From NCBI GenBank assembly GCA_025927765.1, contig JAICKU010000011.1, positions 1 to 64,000 of the forward strand: a stretch of DNA of 64,000 nucleotides, in the 5' to 3' direction. This DNA comes from Burkholderiales bacterium. Lineage in GTDB: Bacteria; Pseudomonadota; Gammaproteobacteria; Burkholderiales; Casimicrobiaceae. Below are positions 62,023 through 64,000 of this stretch, piece after piece. A program made the translations under genes and the position numbers. The number at the start of each line of letters is the position of its first letter. The first letter of the stretch is position 1. Under the pieces are notes generated by a model that saw only the letters and a program-made list of their open reading frames with translations, made no database searches and had not been told where the DNA came from.

Positions 62023-63153
62023 CTACGCGGAAGCGTCCGGCACCGCGTCGCGCAGCGGCATGAGGTGGATCGCGTCGGCCAGCAACGAAACGCCGGCCGC
62101 CACGCCGACCTCCACCGAATTGCGCTGCGCGACGTGCGTCGGCACGCGCAGCGTCACGAACGCGCCGCCGGCGGCGGGCACGCGAAGGCCGATCGTCGTG
62201 TCGTCGCCGAGGCGCAGGCATTCCTCGACCGTGCCGAACACCGGATTCTCGTGCTCGCCGCGCGACGGCCGGTCGCGCCGATGCAGCACGATCCCGCTCA
62301 CCGGAATCGTCCACGACACGCGCGTGCCCGGCGCGAACGACGGCGCGCGCAGCGCTTCGAGCGACACGCCGTGCCAGTCGAGATACGTGCGGCCGAGTGC
62401 CGCATCATGGCCCTGCACCGTGGCATCGAACACATTGCGGAGATCGACGAGCCGGGCGACGAGCGCGTCGACCGGCTTCGTCATCACCTCGTGCGGCGTG
62501 CCGATCTGCAGCGTGCGGCCGCGGTACAGGATGCACATGCGATCGGCGAGCATCGCCGCCTCATCGAGGTCGTGCGTGACGAGCACGATGGGCATCGCGA
62601 GCGTCCGGCGCAGCGTCGCGAGCTCGCGATAGAGCTTCTGGCGCGTGACGCGATCGACGGCGGCGAACGGCTCGTCGAGGAGCAGCGCGAGCGGGTCGCG
62701 GGCGAGCGCGCGCGCCATCGCGACGCGCTGTTGCTGCCCCCCCGACAGCTGGCCAGGGCGGCGTTGCTCGAGGCCCGTCAGGTGCACGGCGGCGAGCAGT
62801 TCGCGCGCCCGCGCTTCGCGCTGGAGGCCCGGGCGGTGGCCAAGTGCGGCGACGACGTTCTCGAGCGCCGTCATGTGCGGAAACAGCGCGTAGTGCTGGA
62901 ACACGAAGCCGACGTTGCGCGCCTGCGGCGTCGCGTTCACACGCCGTGCGCTGTCGAGCCACACGCGGCCGGCGCACGCGATCGTGCCGCTCGCACCGCG
63001 GTCGATGCCGGCGATGCAGCGAAGCAGCGTCGACTTGCCGCTGCCCGATGGCCCGGTCAGCGCGAGGAGCTCGCCGGGCCGGCAGTCGAACCTCGCATCG
63101 AGCGGAATGGGGACCTGCTGCGTGACGGCCACGGCGAGCCGGCCGTCATCCAC
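62023..63153 (-). CDS. modC: molybdate ABC transporter ATP-binding protein ModC
   Basis: A 376-residue ATPase: Walker A GPSGSGKSTLLRCIAG, signature LSGGQQQRVAMARAL, Walker B LALLLDEPFAAVDRV, switch VTHDLDEAAMLAD; the C-terminal ~130 residues form a regulatory domain with the MOP/OB-like pattern (SFAPGTRVSWTIPVSGIVLH). It is longer than E. coli ModC only slightly. The start overlaps the modB stop by 8 bp. The trailing MOP-type domain fits molybdate, and molybdenum need (nitrate reductase) fits a denitrifier; tungstate cannot be excluded. Confidence 0.9.
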   Translation of the reverse strand: MDDGRLAVAVTQQVPIPLDARFDCRPGELLALTGPSGSGKSTLLRCIAGIDRGASGTIACAGRVWLDSARRVNATPQARNVGFVFQHYALFPHMTALENVVAALGHRPGLQREARARELLAAVHLTGLEQRRPGQLSGGQQQRVAMARALARDPLALLLDEPFAAVDRVTRQKLYRELATLRRTLAMPIVLVTHDLDEAAMLADRMCILYRGRTLQIGTPHEVMTKPVDALVARLVDLRNVFDATVQGHDAALGRTYLDWHGVSLEALRAPSFAPGTRVSWTIPVSGIVLHRRDRPSRGEHENPVFGTVEECLRLGDDTTIGLRVPAAGGAFVTLRVPTHVAQRNSVEVGVAAGVSLLADAIHLMPLRDAVPDASA

Positions 63154-63814
63154 GCGCCGGCTCCGAGCGCCACGTCGTCGAATAGGCGATCGCGATCGCG
63201 GCGAGCGACAGCACGAGCAGCACCGCCGACATCAGCGCGGCGGCGTGCGTGTCGAACGCCTGCACGCGATCGTAGATGGCGATCGCGATCGTGCGCGTCT
63301 CGCCGGGAATGTTGCCGCCCACCATCAGCACGACGCCGAATTCGCCGAGCGTGTGCGCGAACGTCAGCACGAGCGCCGACAGCACGCCCGGCCACGCGAG
63401 CGGCAACTCGACGGCGGTGAAGATGCGCCAGCGGCTCATGCCGCAGCAGGCGGCCGCCGCACGGATGTCGCCGCCGATGCCTTCGAACGCGCGCTGCATC
63501 GGCTGGATGGTGAACGGCAGGTTGAAGATCAGCGATGCGACGAGCAGTCCGGCGAAGCTGAACGCGAGCGGGTGGCCGGTGAACGATGCGAACGCGCGAC
63601 CGACCGGCGAGCCGCCGGCAAACGCTGTCAGCAGGTAGTAGCCGAGGACGGTCGGCGGCAGCACGAGCGGCAGCGCCAGCGCCGCTTCGACGAGGCGCCG
63701 GCCGACGAAGCGGCGCCACGCGAGCTGGCGCGCGACGACGATTCCGAGCGGAAGCAGGATCGCCACGGTGCACGCGGCGAGCTCGAGCGAGAGAGTGAGC
63801 GCTTGCCAATCCAT
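63146..63814 (-). CDS. modB: molybdate ABC transporter permease ModB
   Basis: A 222-residue permease with five to six hydrophobic segments and the EAA loop FEGIGGDIRAAAACCGMSRWRIFTAVELPLAWPG. It ends ...GEFGVVLMVGGNIPGETRT, a ModB hallmark. The ATG at 63814 is used; the track start adds 15 Arg-rich residues that run into modA. It overlaps modC by 8 bp. Confidence 0.93.
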   Translation of the reverse strand: MDWQALTLSLELAACTVAILLPLGIVVARQLAWRRFVGRRLVEAALALPLVLPPTVLGYYLLTAFAGGSPVGRAFASFTGHPLAFSFAGLLVASLIFNLPFTIQPMQRAFEGIGGDIRAAAACCGMSRWRIFTAVELPLAWPGVLSALVLTFAHTLGEFGVVLMVGGNIPGETRTIAIAIYDRVQAFDTHAAALMSAVLLVLSLAAIAIAYSTTWRSEPARG

Positions 63815-63824
63815 CGTCGATCGA

Positions 63825-64000
63825 TCAGGGCATCGCCGCGATCGACGTCCGCGATGCATCGGTGTGCGTGACGCCGCGTTCCCTGGGGCGCGGCGGTGGG
63901 GGTGGCGGCGATGGCGCCGGAGGCGGCTCGAAGCCGTAACGCGTGAGGATTTCGCGCGCCGGCGGCGTCTGCACGAATTTGTAGAACGCTTGCGCGGTGC
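63825..64000 (-). CDS. modA: molybdate-binding protein ModA, C-terminal part (truncated by window)
   Basis: The frame enters from the window end and reads TAQAFYKFVQTPPAREILTRYGFE, the conserved C-terminus of ModA periplasmic molybdate-binding proteins, then a stop 10 bp before modB. After the conserved end there is an unusual extra tail of about 33 residues rich in proline (PPPAPSPPPPPPRPRERG ...). Only the last 57 residues are visible. Confidence 0.85.
   Translation of the reverse strand, partial: TAQAFYKFVQTPPAREILTRYGFEPPPAPSPPPPPPRPRERGVTHTDASRTSIAAMP

Overview
The window is GC-rich, densely coded chromosomal DNA, most likely from a betaproteobacterium (Burkholderiales-like). The basis is gene content and order: mreB-mreC-mreD-mrdA-rodA, gatCAB, metX-metW, gshB-EIIA(Man)-ptsH-ptsI, and a complete clade-I type nitrous oxide reductase operon. 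I saw no rRNA, tRNA, CRISPR array, transposase or phage gene. The placement is inferred without any database search.

Layout. 0-4.9 kb: end of a trypsin-like protease, then MoxR ATPase / DUF58 / VWA protein, a VOC protein and a methyltransferase. 5-10.8 kb (minus): the rod-shape operon. 11-14.3 kb (plus): GatCAB amidotransferase, then an RlpA-like lipoprotein. 15-17 kb (minus): DUF1328 protein and EttA. 17.1-40.6 kb: a catabolic island of about 23 kb (below). 40.6-48.8 kb: DUF4124 protein, exonuclease III, ABC-F protein, methyltransferase, AmpG-like transporter, a MetX-MetW fusion ORF and a DUF2249 protein. 48.8-58.0 kb (minus): nosZ-nosR-nosD-nosF-nosY-nosL-apbE with an FNR-type box upstream. 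58.1-61.9 kb (minus): PTS genes, glutathione synthetase, dodecin. 62-64 kb (minus): modABC, with modA cut by the window end.

The island is the most interesting part. It combines (i) a BMP-type nucleobase/nucleoside ABC importer and an SsuABC/NMT1-type ABC importer with two paralogous binding proteins; (ii) three deaminase-type hydrolases (GuaD-like, CodA/AtzC-like, ATZ/TRZ-like); (iii) a ring-opening amidohydrolase of the cyanuric acid hydrolase/barbiturase family in which two of the three Ser-Lys dyads are broken; (iv) FdrA, two YlbE-type DUF1116 proteins, a YlbF-type DUF2877 protein and a catabolic carbamate kinase, the gene set associated in E. coli with oxamate carbamoyltransferase; (v) a formamidase-family amidase, an orotate phosphoribosyltransferase-like protein, a LOG-family nucleotide hydrolase and a GntR/FCD regulator. 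Three intergenic promoters share a 14-bp identical motif containing ATTTCGAAAT, two of them in the same position next to a TTGACA-17-TTTACT promoter, so the parts are probably co-regulated. My working hypothesis is an energy-conserving route for a pyrimidine or s-triazine type ring: import, deaminate, open the ring to an N-carbamoyl amide, phosphorolyse it to carbamoyl phosphate, and make ATP with carbamate kinase.

A second theme is a family of GGGTCAGAG...CTCTGACCC palindromic repeats (REP-like) at gene borders. One lies in frame between metX and metW and appears to have fused them; another supplies the gatB stop codon.
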